A program made the position numbers and the translations under genes. This document shows, one piece after another, positions 1 through 12,163 of a DNA stretch of 64,000 bases. Each line of letters starts with the position of its first letter. The first letter of the stretch is position 1. The notes beneath the pieces were generated by a model that did not search any database, had not been told where the DNA came from, and was given only the letters and a program-made list of their open reading frames with translations. Origin of the DNA: Zychaea mexicana (taxonomy: Eukaryota; Mucoromycota; Mucoromycetes; Mucorales; Lichtheimiaceae); assembly GCF_025766255.1 (NCBI RefSeq), contig NW_026516680.1, forward strand, positions 434,001-498,000, in the 5' to 3' direction.

Positions 1-1
1 C

Positions 2-1693
2 GTGCTCGACATTCTGGGTGTCGATCCTAACGTTGATCCTGAACCGTTGTCGTTCTTCTCCTTGGGACCAGGCTACAAGCAGCACAACATGGCCAAGATC
101 TACTCTGGGTTGTACGAGTGCTCGGGTCACGTCGTACCCTATGTCGTGGTTGTCAAGGTGGGCAACCAATCTGAACGCCAGAAACCCGGTAATCGCGGTA
201 AGCGGGACTCGCAGATGGTGTTGATGCGGTTCCTGAACAAAGTGCACTTTGATACACCCATGGCGCCCATGGAACTTGAAATTTATCATCAAATCAAGAA
301 CGTCATTGGTGTTGATCCCAGCATGTACGAGTTTGTGCTGATGGTGGATGCCGATACTGAGGTTGTTGCTGACTCCTTGAACCGAATGGTGTCCTGCTTT
401 GTTCATGACGCCAAAATTGTGGGTTTATGCGGCGAGACGAAGTTGAACAATGAGCGAGATAGCTGGGTGACGATGATCCAGGTCTACGAGTATTACATCT
501 CACATTTCCTTGCCAAGGCATTCGAGTCCCTATTTGGATCTGTCACTTGTTTGCCCGGCTGCTTCTGTATGTACCGTGTCCGTTCGCCTACCAAAAACCA
601 GCCGCTGTTGGTGAGCAACCAAGTGATCGACGATTATGCGCAAAACCGTGTAATCACACTGCATGAAAAGAATTTATTGCATTTGGGCGAAGATCGGTAC
701 TTGACAACATTGATCTTGAAGCATTTTCCGACATACAAGACGAAATTTACGGCCGATGCCAGCTGCTCAACAAATGCCCCCGAGCAATGGAGCGTATTGT
801 TATCGCAACGTCGTCGATGGATCAACTCTACTGTACACAACCTTGGGGAACTGTCGTTCTTGCCACAGCTCTGTGGTTTCTGCTGCTTCTCGATGCGCTT
901 TGTCGTCATTCTTGATCTGATGAGCACCTTGACGATGCCAGCTGTCGTTTTGTACCTCACCTACCTGATATACAGACTTGTTTCGGATGCTGACCAAGTT
1001 CCACTGATTTCTATTTTGCTGTTATGTGGTGTTTATGGTTTACAAGCGTTGATTTTCATTATTCGCCGCAAATGGGAGCATATTGGCTGGATGATCATCT
1101 ACATTCTCGCTATCCCGCTATTCTCGTTCTTTGTCCCAATCTACTCCTTCTGGCACTTTGACGACTTTTCATGGGGTAACACGCGTGTCGTAATCGACCA
1201 GGGCAATGGACAAAAAAAGGCGGTGCCTGTTGACGAGGGCCATTTCGACCCACGGTCTATACCAATGAAGAAATGGAGCGAACACGAGCAGGAAATGTGG
1301 GAAACCGGTACAGTTGAAACCAAGCATACTGGATCCACGGCAGCAGCAGGAGTGCCAAAATATCCACCAACCATTCATCAACACCCTATGGCAGCTCCCC
1401 CGAGGATGTCATCCTTCACTCTGGATAATCAGAGTATCAGATACAACTCTAGCGGTATGTTGAATGCTTCCCCATCATCCATATACAGTGAGCCCTTTGG
1501 ACCTCCTCCGATAGGCGGTGGCCCAACAGACGAAGAGATCCGTCGAGAAGTGCATCGGATCACTGCGACATCTGATCTGATGGTCATGACCAAGAAACAA
1601 GTCCGTGAACAGCTCAGTAGACAATTTGGCGTGGACATGGCGTATAAAAAGGATTACATCAACTTTTGTATTGAAGAAGCACTGCACTTTTAA
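2..1693 (+). CDS. Chitin synthase, class V/VII type with C-terminal DEK_C domain (5' truncated)
   Basis: Processive family 2 glycosyltransferase that polymerises UDP-GlcNAc into chitin at the plasma membrane. The window opens inside the gene, so the N-terminal part (a myosin-like motor in class V enzymes) cannot be judged. Visible in the 563-residue remainder: the acceptor-side aspartates in VDADTEV at about 115-121, the EDRYLTT motif at about 229, the catalytic QRRRW at about 269, then several hydrophobic membrane segments between about 300 and 390. A Pro/Ser-rich linker follows and a DEK_C domain covers about the last 55 residues. In this family a C-terminal DEK_C domain is typical of the class V/VII (CHS5/6-like) group. 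No intron is visible. The stop is at 1691-1693. The family is certain; the exact class is inferred from the tail. Confidence 0.95.
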   Translation: MLDILGVDPNVDPEPLSFFSLGPGYKQHNMAKIYSGLYECSGHVVPYVVVVKVGNQSERQKPGNRGKRDSQMVLMRFLNKVHFDTPMAPMELEIYHQIKNVIGVDPSMYEFVLMVDADTEVVADSLNRMVSCFVHDAKIVGLCGETKLNNERDSWVTMIQVYEYYISHFLAKAFESLFGSVTCLPGCFCMYRVRSPTKNQPLLVSNQVIDDYAQNRVITLHEKNLLHLGEDRYLTTLILKHFPTYKTKFTADASCSTNAPEQWSVLLSQRRRWINSTVHNLGELSFLPQLCGFCCFSMRFVVILDLMSTLTMPAVVLYLTYLIYRLVSDADQVPLISILLLCGVYGLQALIFIIRRKWEHIGWMIIYILAIPLFSFFVPIYSFWHFDDFSWGNTRVVIDQGNGQKKAVPVDEGHFDPRSIPMKKWSEHEQEMWETGTVETKHTGSTAAAGVPKYPPTIHQHPMAAPPRMSSFTLDNQSIRYNSSGMLNASPSSIYSEPFGPPPIGGGPTDEEIRREVHRITATSDLMVMTKKQVREQLSRQFGVDMAYKKDYINFCIEEALHF

Positions 1694-2455
1694 TTATTTT
1701 ATATATACTAGCATTCCCGTATACCTTCTATCCTGTCTCTCTATCTACACACTAATATAACAACCACACGTTAGCATCACACGCACACAGAACAAGCTCA
1801 CACTTACACTTAAAAGCACGCTATCTATCTCTTATCTTTTGCATATAAAAGTATGCTTTAATCAGCAATAACAATGGTTATGCTTGTAATGTTTGCTACA
1901 TAGAGTGATACTGCTGATTCTCCTAAAAAGTTGTCAGTGGCAACCGGATTCCTAGGTCGAAAACGTTCAATCAGTCGACAAGAACCGTCAAATATACAGT
2001 ACATCAGAAGAGAAAAGGAACAAGTCAACTTCCACTCCGAGATATTATGGTTGCACTTTATGTCCATATCAAAAAACGATTGATTGGCTCCTGGTCGATA
2101 CTAGTATTGAGGGGTAGGTTGGGTTAATGTAAACTTGCATACACGTACTTGCACTTTTGAAAGGGCTGCTTTACTTGTTATCAAGATGTGAGCAGATAAA
2201 GATACAGCAACTACGCAAAGTCATTGTAAGTAGTCAAATAAACCATCGAGAAGCAAAGTACTTGAGAAACGCACAGTGAGTGTCGGCGCAAGCTTAGATA
2301 TGCTGTCAAGCAAGACACCTCTTTTAAATGCCCTGAATTTTAATTGGATGTGATGCTGCCCGTGCGCCCTTTTTGTAAAGCGGGCTTCTTGGAAAAGGCT
2401 TTTTTCTTCTTTCTTTCATTCAACTCTGCCTACAACCTCTATTCGATCCTCAATC
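1694..2455. other. Intergenic: 3' region of chitin synthase and 5' region of the SNF2 gene
   Basis: An AT-rich 3' flank with several TATATA and ATAAAA stretches comes first, then the presumed promoter and leader of the remodeller gene, with a pyrimidine-rich run just before its ATG. No coding exon, RNA gene or repeat was recognised. Confidence 0.6.
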
Positions 2456-5400
2456 ATGGCAGTCGATCAGGGCAGCATTCCAGACGTCTCCATTCTTACA
2501 GGACACGATTTACCTCAAACCATAGAATCGCCGGTTTGTATTTCTTCCCAAAACTGATAACGCGCCGTCAACTATTTTTCTTTCTAAATCGAACTGTCAT
2601 TAGGCTACTACCACGGCCACCACTACTGCTCAGACAACACCAGATAATGAGTTGACACAAGCCATGGTCGAAGAGGAAGTCAATTTAGCAAAGGTCACTC
2701 AGAAAGAAGAAGACAAGCGTATTCAAGAAGAGGTAACTTCTTTTACAAGGGAGAAATTTTTCAATTGATTGATTGACTGACTTGAAAGATAAGGCTCAAG
2801 CCCAGTTTGACACAACTGTCAAAGAACAACGCATGAAGCGTTTGCACTTTCTACTGGAAAAGTCTGGTGCGTATGCTACTATTCTGGGTCAAAAATTGGC
2901 AAAACAACAAGAAGAAGCACGCGAACGAAATGCCGCGCCTGCACCTTCCACTACGACTACTCCGGCATCGTCATCCGCTGCAGCACCGCCAGCAGCAGCA
3001 CCAGAAAAACGTGGAAGGGGTCGTCTTCGCAAGAGAAAGGCTGATGATGCTGATTATCAGTTGGGCGACTATTTAAATGAAGAGGTAAAAAGCAGCAAAA
3101 TGCGAGTTGCCATCTACATCGAATTTACACGGTATCATATGAGAACTGAACTTGGGTACGATAAATATCATTTTAGGATATCAAACGGCGCAAGCAGTCG
3201 AACAATGATGTGGGCAAGGCCATCCAAGAAGATATGGAGAACATGAACTCTAAGCCTACATCAACAGTTCCTGCGCGTCAGCCTTCCTTGGTCACTGGAG
3301 GTGTGCTTCGCGATTATCAATTGGCTGGTGTGGAATGGCTCATTAGCTTGTGGGAGAACGGTCTCAATGGTATCCTAGCTGACGAGATGGGCCTGGGCAA
3401 GGTAAAGATCAACTAGAAAATGTCGCTGTACCTCTTGTGCTTACGCCGTGTCATAGACTTTGCAAACGATCAGTTTTATTGCTCATTTGAAGGCAATGAA
3501 GGTTGCCGGTCCGTATCTCATTGTGACGCCGCTTTCAACGCTTGCAAACTGGGTCAATGAGTTCAAGAGGTTAGTGGAGATAAGAAGTGGGAGAAGGCGT
3601 ATGAGATAGTTTAACTCACCTGTATGTTCACATAGATTCGCCCCTAAAATTCCGGTGCTGTTGTATCACGGAAGCAAAGAAGAACGCCAGCATATGGTCA
3701 ACCGCAAGATGCCCAAGAAGAAGGAAACAACCTTTGATTTCCCTATCATTGTGACTAGCTACGAAATTGTCATGAACGACCGCAAGCATTTGCAGCGCTA
3801 TAACTGGAAATACATTGTCGTCGACGAAGGACACCGTATTAAGAATTTGAACTGCAAGCTGATCAAGGAGTTGAAGTCGTATTCATCCGCTAATCGTCTG
3901 CTGCTTACTGGCACGCCCTTGCAGAACAATCTTGCTGAACTGTGGAGTTTGTTAAACTTTTTACTACCCGATATCTTTGATGACCTTGACATGTTTCAAT
4001 CATGGTTTGACTTTTCTGATATCCATGAGAAGAGTGGTCAGGATCGCATCATCAAGGAAGAAGAAGAGGATCGAATCATCAGCAGTCTCCATACCATTCT
4101 CCAGCCATTCTTGTTGCGTAGGCTGAAGACTGATGGTAAGTATTCATCAACATTTTTCAAGGAAAGGGTACAAGGTCTCTAACGGCGATCGATGATCCAT
4201 CGATCCATGAATTAATTGCTTAGTGGAACACTCGTTGCCTAAAAAGAAAGAATATCTGCTTTATGCACCTCTCACACGACCCCAAAAGAGTCTCTACGAT
4301 GCCATTCTGAAGCGTGATCTTCGCGATTATCTGATCAAACGCAAGACCAAGGGCTTACAGGAAGACCCACAACAACAGCAGCAGCCATCACAACAACCAC
4401 AGCCTCAGCAACTGGAAGAAGATCAGACCAATGAAAATGACGAAGGAGGCAAAGCCCAACGAAACACCAAGTCCACCGTCGATTACAAAGAAAAGACAGA
4501 TCGCCAGTATTTCAAGGAATTGGAAAAGGCGGCTGATGAAAACACAACCCCGGTGGTGGACCAGAACGCAGTGGAGAAGAAACAGCAGCTATCTGCAGCG
4601 GGTAAGCTTATAGCGTTGATTTACTGAAGGATTGAGCTGTGTGGAAGCTAGGAGCTGACAATAGGAAATATGTGTAGTCAAGCAAGTCAATGGATTGCAT
4701 TTGCAAAATATCGTCATGCAACTTCGCAAGGTGTGCAACCACCCGTTCCTGTTTGATTGGCCGATCGATCCAAAGACCAACACCCATGTCTTAAATGCAG
4801 ATTTGGCTGCACAGTCCGGCAAGGTCTTGCTGCTCGATCGATTGCTGACTGGACTGTTTGATCGTGGCCATAAAGTCCTTGTGTTTTCGCAGATGACCAA
4901 GATGCTCGACATTCTGGAAGATTGGGCAACGGTATTGAAGGGCTGGCCTATCTGTCGACTGGATGGCGGTGTACCTCAGGAAGCGCGCCGGCAACAGATC
5001 GAGGCATTCAATGAGCCATCGAGTCCTTTCAAACTCTTTTTATTGTCAACGCGTGCAGGTGGTCTGGGTATCAACTTGACAGCAGCCGACACGGTTGTGA
5101 TATTTGACAGTGATTGGGTGGGTATACGTTGCACTTTGCTGTTGTGATTACTACATAGCCTTTTGTTTAGTACTCGTAAATGGCTTATGATCCTAACTTG
5201 AAAACCTCTTGATGGACACACCAGAACCCACAAATGGATTTGCAAGCACAAGATCGCGTTCATCGTATTGGCCAGACGAAACCTGTCTTGATCTACCGTT
5301 TTGTGGCAGCGAATACAGTTGAAGCGAAAATGCTAGAACGAGCAACAGCCAAAAGACGTCTAGAAAAGCTTGTGATTCAAAAGGGCAAATTCAAAACGCC

Positions 5401-5659
5401 TGTCTCTGCTTCTGCGAAACGCGACCAAGAAAGCACGCTGCGTGAGCTGGCTGAAATCTTGGCATCGGAGGACGGTGAGCAAGTCCAAATTGTTTCCCAC
5501 GGCGATAAAGTCGTTTCGGATGAAGACCTAGATAAGCTGTTGGATCGAAGCGAGCAGGTGTTTGAGGAACAGAATGCAAGCAGCACGGGCGGTTTCCGAG
5601 AGATCAATACTTCTGAGTTGCAGGACTCGAAGAATGAGGTTTTGGCCACCCGAATGTAA
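2456..5659 (+). CDS. SNF2-family chromatin remodelling ATPase, HELLS/LSH-DDM1-Irc5 type
   Basis: ATP-dependent DNA translocase that moves nucleosomes. Animal and plant relatives (HELLS, DDM1) support DNA methylation and silencing; the yeast relative is Irc5. Proposed exons: 2456-2533, 2604-2732, 2794-3084, 3177-3401, 3457-3569, 3636-4135, 4224-4601, 4678-5117 and 5225-5659, giving 862 residues in frame. Features in order: an acidic/coiled N-terminus, a basic [10 protein letters not shown] patch, Walker A DEMGLGKT spanning an intron near 241, the DEGH box (family variant of DEAH) near 342, [10 protein letters not shown], a Gln-rich insert after the first helicase lobe, then [11 protein letters not shown] and DRVHRIGQ of the second lobe. 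For the second intron the first AG (2787-2788) would shift the frame; the next AG (2792-2793) keeps it. The family call rests on extended resemblance over both lobes and the C-terminus ([12 protein letters not shown], ISDxDL-like [14 protein letters not shown]). Confidence 0.95.
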
Positions 5660-5960
5660 CGCATACAAAAGACATTTTCATAGTACTACATAGCCTTCGG
5701 TCGCAAAAGTATCCCAGAAAGTCAAAAATAAACTACTCCGCATTCCTCATAAATCGACAAGGTGTTGTTGACGTTTATGTAGTACGTAAACGGCGGCATT
5801 AATTAGATTGTAGGACCGCTCTTTCGTGATCCTGTTCCGCGAGTGATCAAAAGCACCACAGACGCGACGGGCAGTAATAGCGAGCCAACAAACCTACAGC
5901 CAACCCAGAAGTGTCAAGGGCGGTTGATTTCACATTGTCTTGCAACAAAATGAAACGATG
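5660..5960. other. Intergenic: 3' flank of the SNF2 gene
   Basis: Short spacer with an AAATAA-type polyadenylation-like sequence soon after the stop codon. Nothing else was recognised before the decayed TPR/F-box remnant. Confidence 0.5.
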
Positions 5961-6609
5961 ACAGCACCCAACACGGCTACCAATCAATCATTCGAATTGT
6001 CACAAAAATTCTTAATGAACTCGCAGTGCCAAGCATAGCAATGCTACACGTACGCGGGATGGCATACGTAGCAGCAGGCAAATTCAAAGATGCACTAAGC
6101 GACGCCAAGAGATGGCTAGCATTTCACCTTCTTCACCAGCGGTTGACTTGCTTACCGGTATGATGCATTCGTTGCGGGGTCACAGCAGAACGCTATCAAT
6201 GTCTATACTCAACGGCTCAGCACGACCGACGACGTGGATGAATTGCAACATTATCTCGACAAGGCTATTACAAAACAACAGCGCTACATCAACCTCATGC
6301 GCAACTGCCCGGGGACTTACTACAGTACCGCTCGTAATTGCGTAACATTGCTCATGATGTTTGAAACCTGGTGCCTTCGGCTGTCGGAACTTCAAGATAT
6401 TTAATCCAAAGTCGATGCTCATGACCTACCACGGATTGAACCTAGAGCAGTGTTCCAGTAAGGCATTACAGCAATTGCTGAGCATGTCGCGGACTTGGCG
6501 CTCCATCTTCTCGACAGCAATACCAGTAAGCAATTCGTGTCGCAGATTAAAGGAGCTCCTTAAAAGTCATCAAAGATGCATGATGGTACGTGCAAGGTAC
6601 AAACGATAA
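5961..6609 (+). pseudogene. Decayed TPR plus F-box protein gene
   Basis: Three frames carry consecutive pieces of one protein. Around 5985-6110 one frame reads a tetratricopeptide-like stretch (HVRGMAYVAAGKFKDALSD). One base later the frame moves to SPAVDLLTGMMHSLRGHS (about 6111-6185). It moves again to QNAINVYTQRLSTTDDVDE (about 6184-6300), and further pieces follow (NLVPSAVGTSRYLIQSR, then SMSRTWRSIFSTA near 6478-6525), which resemble the segment after an F-box. The order TPR then F-box is common in substrate adaptors of Mucoromycota SCF ubiquitin ligases. At least two frameshifts and several stops interrupt it, and no splice pattern repairs them convincingly. The exact ends are uncertain. 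An alternative is a badly sequenced live gene. Confidence 0.55.
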
Positions 6610-8646
6610 AGCAGCAGCGTTTTTCCTTCGTCACCAAACAAAATAAGTGGCTGTATACAGCACACCTTCACATTGCTTCTGTATTAATACAAACAAAGAA
6701 AAACATACTTTCAATACATTTGTTATTGGTAAAAAGTGTCACAAACTTGGATTAACAGGGACAATCTGGCTATTACATAAAGTTTGCCCAAAGAAACCCG
6801 GCGTGTTTAGATTCAGAGAGCACAATGAGCTGCATAAGGCACATACGCATAATTTCAGTTACGAGATGAGCATGCTATAGGCAACAACGAATGCCATGAC
6901 GATGATTACTCTGACACATTTCACATGCTACCTCGTCTTTTTGCATGAAAACCTCTGTTCTACGTCATACGAAAATCATGTGATCAGCGTGCTGCGGCGG
7001 TCGAGCGGGAGATAAAAAAAAAAAAGTCAAAGAGAGGTTCTTTTTTCCTCTTCTTTCTCTTCTTAGTTTTCACGTTATCTTTTTTCATATACAAACGGCT
7101 GCTTTGCTCACTCTCACCCCTTCCCCTAGATTCCCTCACCCATCCTTCAGGGAACGCCTACGACTGCTTCTTGGGGAGAAGGGGCAGGTTGGTAGGGTTG
7201 GCCATTGGCAGTGCAGTGTCGCGTTTTTGCATAAGCGAGATATACCGGCCCCCCCCGAAGGACAACCAATAAACTATACGTCCACGTTGCCAACTCGTTG
7301 CCTTTCCCGCTCACCCTGTCTTCGTCCGCCTTTCTTTTCTTTATCAATTATTGTCATCTCTATACATACATAGGATAGAAAGTACTCGGCTACTAACGCT
7401 TTTACTCTAAACTGGGCATCCCCGTAAGCCCTGGATGGTCCCCGAGAGTGTAGCAAAGCAGATACGCGTGTGTGAAAACCTAATTTCTCCCCGAATCAAG
7501 CCCGCGAGGGCGAGATATCATCACTTTACTTCCCACTGTCGCGTGTCTTCTTGCTGAAAGAAAAACGCTGTCATTGGAACACGTTTAAAATAAAGAATTG
7601 ACAAATGGTTGACATTGTTGGCCAACTACATTGTGAAAGAGAAATTTAGATTGTTGTAAGCCGACCTTTGATCAGTAATAAATGTCATGTCTACATTTTT
7701 TTTTAAAACAAATGCGTTATTATTCAGGAATATGGTAGTTGTTATCAAAAAAAAGTTGTTGCGTTGTTGAATCTTAGACAAGGTGCTAACCGCCCTAATC
7801 GATCATTCAAACCGATCAATGTTGGGCACACGTCCAATCCCAGTTCCTTGCTGACTAAGTGTGTGAATGATACACTAATGTACGTAATTGTACACGGCAT
7901 TGGTGATAACAATGCTTTTAGTTGTCGCAGACGCTGGTTACTGCGTAGTCGACTCCATGGCCGATTGACCGTATTAGTCTGTGGGGGGGGGCTAGATCAT
8001 GCAAGAACCACTTCGCCGCTTTAAAACGACCGTTGCACAGACACACGGAGGTGGACGCAAGGTAGACAAAAGGCGATCCCATTACTGCTGCCAAGCCAGC
8101 AACATTTGTAAGAAATCATCTCGCGAGCGAGAACAGCTAGGAAGAATGTTGTACTCTCTAATGTTAGAAATTATGAAGTACCCGCATGCCTGGAACTTGA
8201 TTTGTAACAAACTTCAAAAACGAGCCATTAGCATAAACCATGCAGAGTGGCATGGACTATCTGTACCTCGGCAGTAAGAGCATTTCTAAAGATCTTCAGT
8301 ATGCTTTTTTTGTGTGTTCATATATGATAGGTATATGAAGTAATAGTACTGTTGCTTGTTGGGAGGAGGAGATGAACCGATGATGAAGTTTAGCTACCAA
8401 TGTTTTTTGCCAAAACATGCTTCCAAGAAAGGCAATACCCATACCCATTCCTGGGGAGCTGCATCTTGGACCGATTTACAAACGAATGTTTATCTTTTAT
8501 ATTCTTCTTTTTATTTTGCTCCCAAACACTTTGATAAATAAGTTGTACACACACGTTTTATATCCACATCATACACAGAATTATCTATAAGAGCAACGAA
8601 GGGATACTAATCCGGCAAATACTCTCGTCATTACCATACCTTCTAT
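6610..8646. other. Gene-poor region before the membrane-protein gene
   Basis: About 2 kb without a gene I can support. It holds a pyrimidine-rich block at about 7030-7340, a run of C at about 7250, a run of G at about 7983-7992, and small ORFs at 7764-8024 and 7999-8277 that look like chance frames. A 20-bp stretch at 8049-8068 is identical to the 39.5-kb minisatellite unit (listed separately). The last 120 bp are AT-rich and presumably hold the promoter of the gene that starts at 8647. Confidence 0.5.
8049..8068 (+). repeat. Single copy of the 39.5-kb minisatellite unit
   Basis: The sequence AGGTGGACGCAAGGTAGACA occurs here and, base for base, at 39544-39563 inside the minisatellite array 31 kb away. 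A 20-bp exact match by chance in 64 kb is very unlikely, so this is a dispersed unit or a source or seed sequence. Confidence 0.8.
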
Positions 8647-10865
8647 ATGCCTGCCCCTGCGAACGACTCGTCGTCGACCATTGGGTTTGCAACATACCAG
8701 CAGCAAGATACCTCCGGCCGGCACTCCAGCGACTTGGTCTCCATCATCCTCTTTTTCTCATTCATTTTCATCATCCTTATATCCTTTGTATTCTACTTCT
8801 GGATCACGCGATGGCACAAAGTCCCTCCCCAGCAACGCCGAGAAGAGGAAGTCGAGGACCAAAAGGAGATTGACCAGCTTGTTGAGAATCTCAAGGATCA
8901 AGTCAGAACGGTCTTTCGGATACCTGTCGTCAGCCTGGTCTATATCCTTTTTAACAGCAAGAAAAGACACCAGGCCAATCATTCGCACGAATACCGCAAA
9001 GTCCTCTCCTACAAACTCTACCATTTGTTTTCGCTCATTTGTATCCTCGTAACCATTGTCTCGTTGGTCATCCTCATTGGTACTGCCAGCAGCGCCAATC
9101 CAGTTTCCATCTTTCTGCAGTCGTTCTTGTTCGTCTTTGTGCTATGCGTTAACCTGTACTTGATCACCAGACAACGCTGCTATTACAAGGAGCGTAAGGA
9201 GCTCTTTGGCAGCAACGATGCGCATATGAATGCAGTTTACAAAACACGTTTCAAAGACTGGGACTCTAAAATGTGGACCAATTGGGTACAGATTGCTATT
9301 CTCATTATCGAGTTTTTCCAGCTCTTGACATTCCCTCTCAGGGACCTCATCACCGTCAACTTGTTCGACGGCGACAACGACAGCAATAGCAATTTTTTAA
9401 ACCTCGTTACGATCGTAATGAATGCAGGCGGTTTCATGCCAGACATGCGCACACCGACTTGGTACACGTATTCGGTTTGGACAGTGTTTGCGACGGCCAT
9501 GCTCGGATTGTTGATTGCGGTTACGGTGCACTGCATAAACATGTGGCGACCTTACAAAATTCCGACGCGGTGGGTTCATTGGTGCATTCCCGTCACAGTA
9601 AGCTATATATAACATGTGTCATTTATGTATAAATCAAAACATGACGTGCATTATTACTAAGCGAAATATACCTTCATCACCTTATAGACCCTTTTGTATA
9701 TACCCGTGCTTGTAAGTGTAATTTTCTATGAGCAATATTAATATTGATTCGTGAATCATCCTACTAAAACATACTAGACCACGTTCGTAAGCTCTGCAGC
9801 ATGCCAAACACTTAATGTACCCACCAACGACTTCTCGGATACCCTGCGCTGCCACTCACCAGAAATCTCGCAACAGCTATATTTGTGGACGTCTTTAGCG
9901 GGTTACATCATCGCCTACTTTCTGCTGACTATCTTTTTAACAAGCTACGAACGGATACCAGCACACAACGAAATTGCGTTCAAATCCATTAGCGTTGCCT
10001 TCATCAAAAACATGGGTAGAGAAGCACTTTTAACGACATTATATAAATCACAGTTATCCCATACTAACTTCTTTTGTAACAGGCCTTTTTCTTGCCATTG
10101 TTTATTTATTAGTAGAGACAACAAGCGAGAAAAACAGAATGCGGGCTATTTTGTCAATCATGATCTTGCTCACTATGATATGTTACAATATCAAGACACG
10201 GCCATGCTATGTGGACAAAGTAGGTAGCAAACCAAGAAAAGTATTCTCTTGTTTTGTTTATATTCTGAGACTCATTTTACAATATATAGGTCAATTTCTT
10301 TCGAACAACCTCGTTTAGTTGTATTCTGTGGACATCTGTTTTGGTTGCCGTACTTAGCGATACGAACGCAGCCGAAACACTGGGCCCTTTGACAGTACTC
10401 TGTATCATCATTGGTGGATGGGGTCTCATTATCCTCGTTTTCCTCTTGATATACTTTACATATTACAAGCAGCCATCCGACTATTGTGATGACGACAGCT
10501 ATGGAGTACCTACTAGTGCTACAATACATTCGCCTCAAAATCATAATCTTAAAGGAGAACGGCCTACTGAAATCGATTTGGGTAGTATGATGCGGCGCAG
10601 TAGTACCGACTCGAAGGGAAATCCTACCACTTCGATGGTTTGGTCTCCGACTACACGCGATCCACGAATACCTTTGGAAACTGTAGTTGAAGAAAGCAGT
10701 ACGCCATGGTCAGGATCCAATAATACCCGAGAGAGCACCCCTCATCATCATCAACAGCGTGTCAATCCAGCGACGGAGACATCAACCTCTAGCCATCAGC
10801 CTATAAAACAGGAGGGGATTTTTGATTGGGCATCCAGATGGTGGTCAGCATCATCAAGACGGTAG
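8647..10865 (+). CDS. Polytopic membrane protein of unassigned family
   Basis: Function not recognised. Proposed exons 8647-9597, 9688-9711 (an 8-codon microexon), 9778-10015, 10083-10219 and 10290-10865 give about 641 residues. About ten hydrophobic segments are visible, beginning with one at about residues 29-52 (IILFFSFIFIILISFVFYF). A basic/acidic cytosolic-looking loop follows, then pairs near 128-180, 220-240, 275-300 and several more up to about 515. The last roughly 120 residues are hydrophilic, Ser/Thr/Pro-rich and contain a His run, as expected for a cytosolic tail. There is no cleavable signal peptide: the N-terminus is polar. A receptor, channel-like or transporter role is possible, but no diagnostic motif was seen. 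Splice sites keep frame throughout, which supports a real gene. Confidence 0.75.
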
Positions 10866-11313
10866 TAGTAGAATCGCTTTTTCCTCCATCGTCTTCTTTC
10901 TGCAAATCAATTACACTACACAAACAACGCATACTACAGCCACCATTTCATTCATATTGCACTTCTTGTAAATATACAGCTGCATACGTAATATAGCACC
11001 CACATACATACCTTAACATTAGCACTTTTTTGTATTCACTGCAATTTGTAAGAACATTGTTTTCTATTTGAATCAAAACTGTATACAACAGGTTTTGAAA
11101 ATGCTCTGCATTTTCTGAGCAAAATCGATACTGAGTAGTAGCGCAACAAGTTAGTGCGGCATCGGTCTTTTGAACTTTATTTGATCGTTGCTTGCAGTCC
11201 AAGTTGCTACTGTGGGTCTGTGTAACAAAAACATCCCGGAACGATTTAAAGCTAAGAAAACAATAACTATTCTGTTGTTTCTTTTCTTCCTCTCATTTTC
11301 TTTGCTACCTACT
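10866..11313. other. Intergenic: 3' flank of the membrane gene and promoter of the GNAT gene
   Basis: AT-rich spacer with a CT-rich run directly before the acetyltransferase ATG. No feature recognised. Confidence 0.5.
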
Positions 11314-12163
11314 ATGATTACAGCTCCTACTATTATATCTGATTGCTACACTGTTCGTGCCATTAGAGAACAAGACCTACCAGCAATCCTAAAAATATAC
11401 AATGAATGTATCCTTGATCACACCACTCTCCTGTATTACGAGCCTGTAGACCTAAGATTTATCCAAAAATGGTATGAAAAGTGCCGTACTGAAGGATATG
11501 CTGCAATGGCTGTTGTGGATAAGGCGACGGATGAGGCTATTGCTTATGCCGACTTGGGCCCAACCCATCCATTTCCTGCTTTTGCCTTGTAAGAGTTTAA
11601 TCGATTCCTCCCAACGCCTTTTCTCTTTAAAATCAGGTCCGGTCTAAGAATATAAATATATAAGATCGCTCATTGACAATAACTCTACTTCGATAAGATC
11701 CACTATGATGGCCATTTACATTCGTTCCGATTATCGTCGGCGTGGTCTTGGTCGAGTGCTTGTAGCCGAGTTACTGAACATTGCCAAGCAACAACGGTTT
11801 AAAAATGTTGTTGGTAAGGTTTTAACCCCAATTGTACATACACATATTATCTGATCTATATTATGTCTATTCATTAGCAAGCTAGGAGGAGCTGCTGATG
11901 ACAAATATTAACAATAATCACTTGAATTTTGTTCGATTATAGTGTACATTGCATCTACAAATACGCCTTCTATTAAGTTATTTGAATCCTTCAAGTTCCA
12001 ATACGTTGGGAAGATGGACTATTGGGCCTATAATTTCGGGCGATTTTTGGATGGATTGGCGTACCAGTTTATCATCCCGGAGACGAAAGTGGACGCGAAT
12101 ACAAATAGTCCACCGGTGTTCGTACCATTTGCGTGGGAATCCTATGTATATGCCCAACAATAG
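11314..12163 (+). CDS. GNAT-family N-acetyltransferase (phosphinothricin acetyltransferase-like)
   Basis: Transfers acetyl from acetyl-CoA to an amino group; related proteins act on phosphinothricin, methionine sulfone or similar small amines. Proposed exons 11314-11588, 11698-11813 and 11943-12163, 203 residues. The N-terminus VRAIREQDLPAILKIYNE matches the first strand and helix of this subgroup. The acetyl-CoA binding segment is YRRRGLGRVLVAELL, just after the first intron. The C-terminal part VYIASTNTPSIKLFESFKF follows the usual pattern of the last GNAT strands. The ATG at 11314 is the first in frame and lies at the edge of a CT-rich leader. The true substrate cannot be read from sequence; endogenous detoxification or amine metabolism is a guess. 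Confidence 0.88.

Noticed and set aside
2789..2793. Apparent frameshift in the SNF2 gene at the second intron
   Set aside because: Using the AG five bases further on (ending at 2793) restores the frame with the same donor, so no anomaly is needed.
7104..7373. 89-codon forward ORF in a CT-rich block
   Set aside because: Composition follows the pyrimidine-rich DNA (Pro/Ser/Leu), with no start context or domain.
7764..8277. Two overlapping forward ORFs of 86 and 92 codons
   Set aside because: No motif, no splice context, a G-run inside the first, and no homologous-looking segment. Treated as chance.
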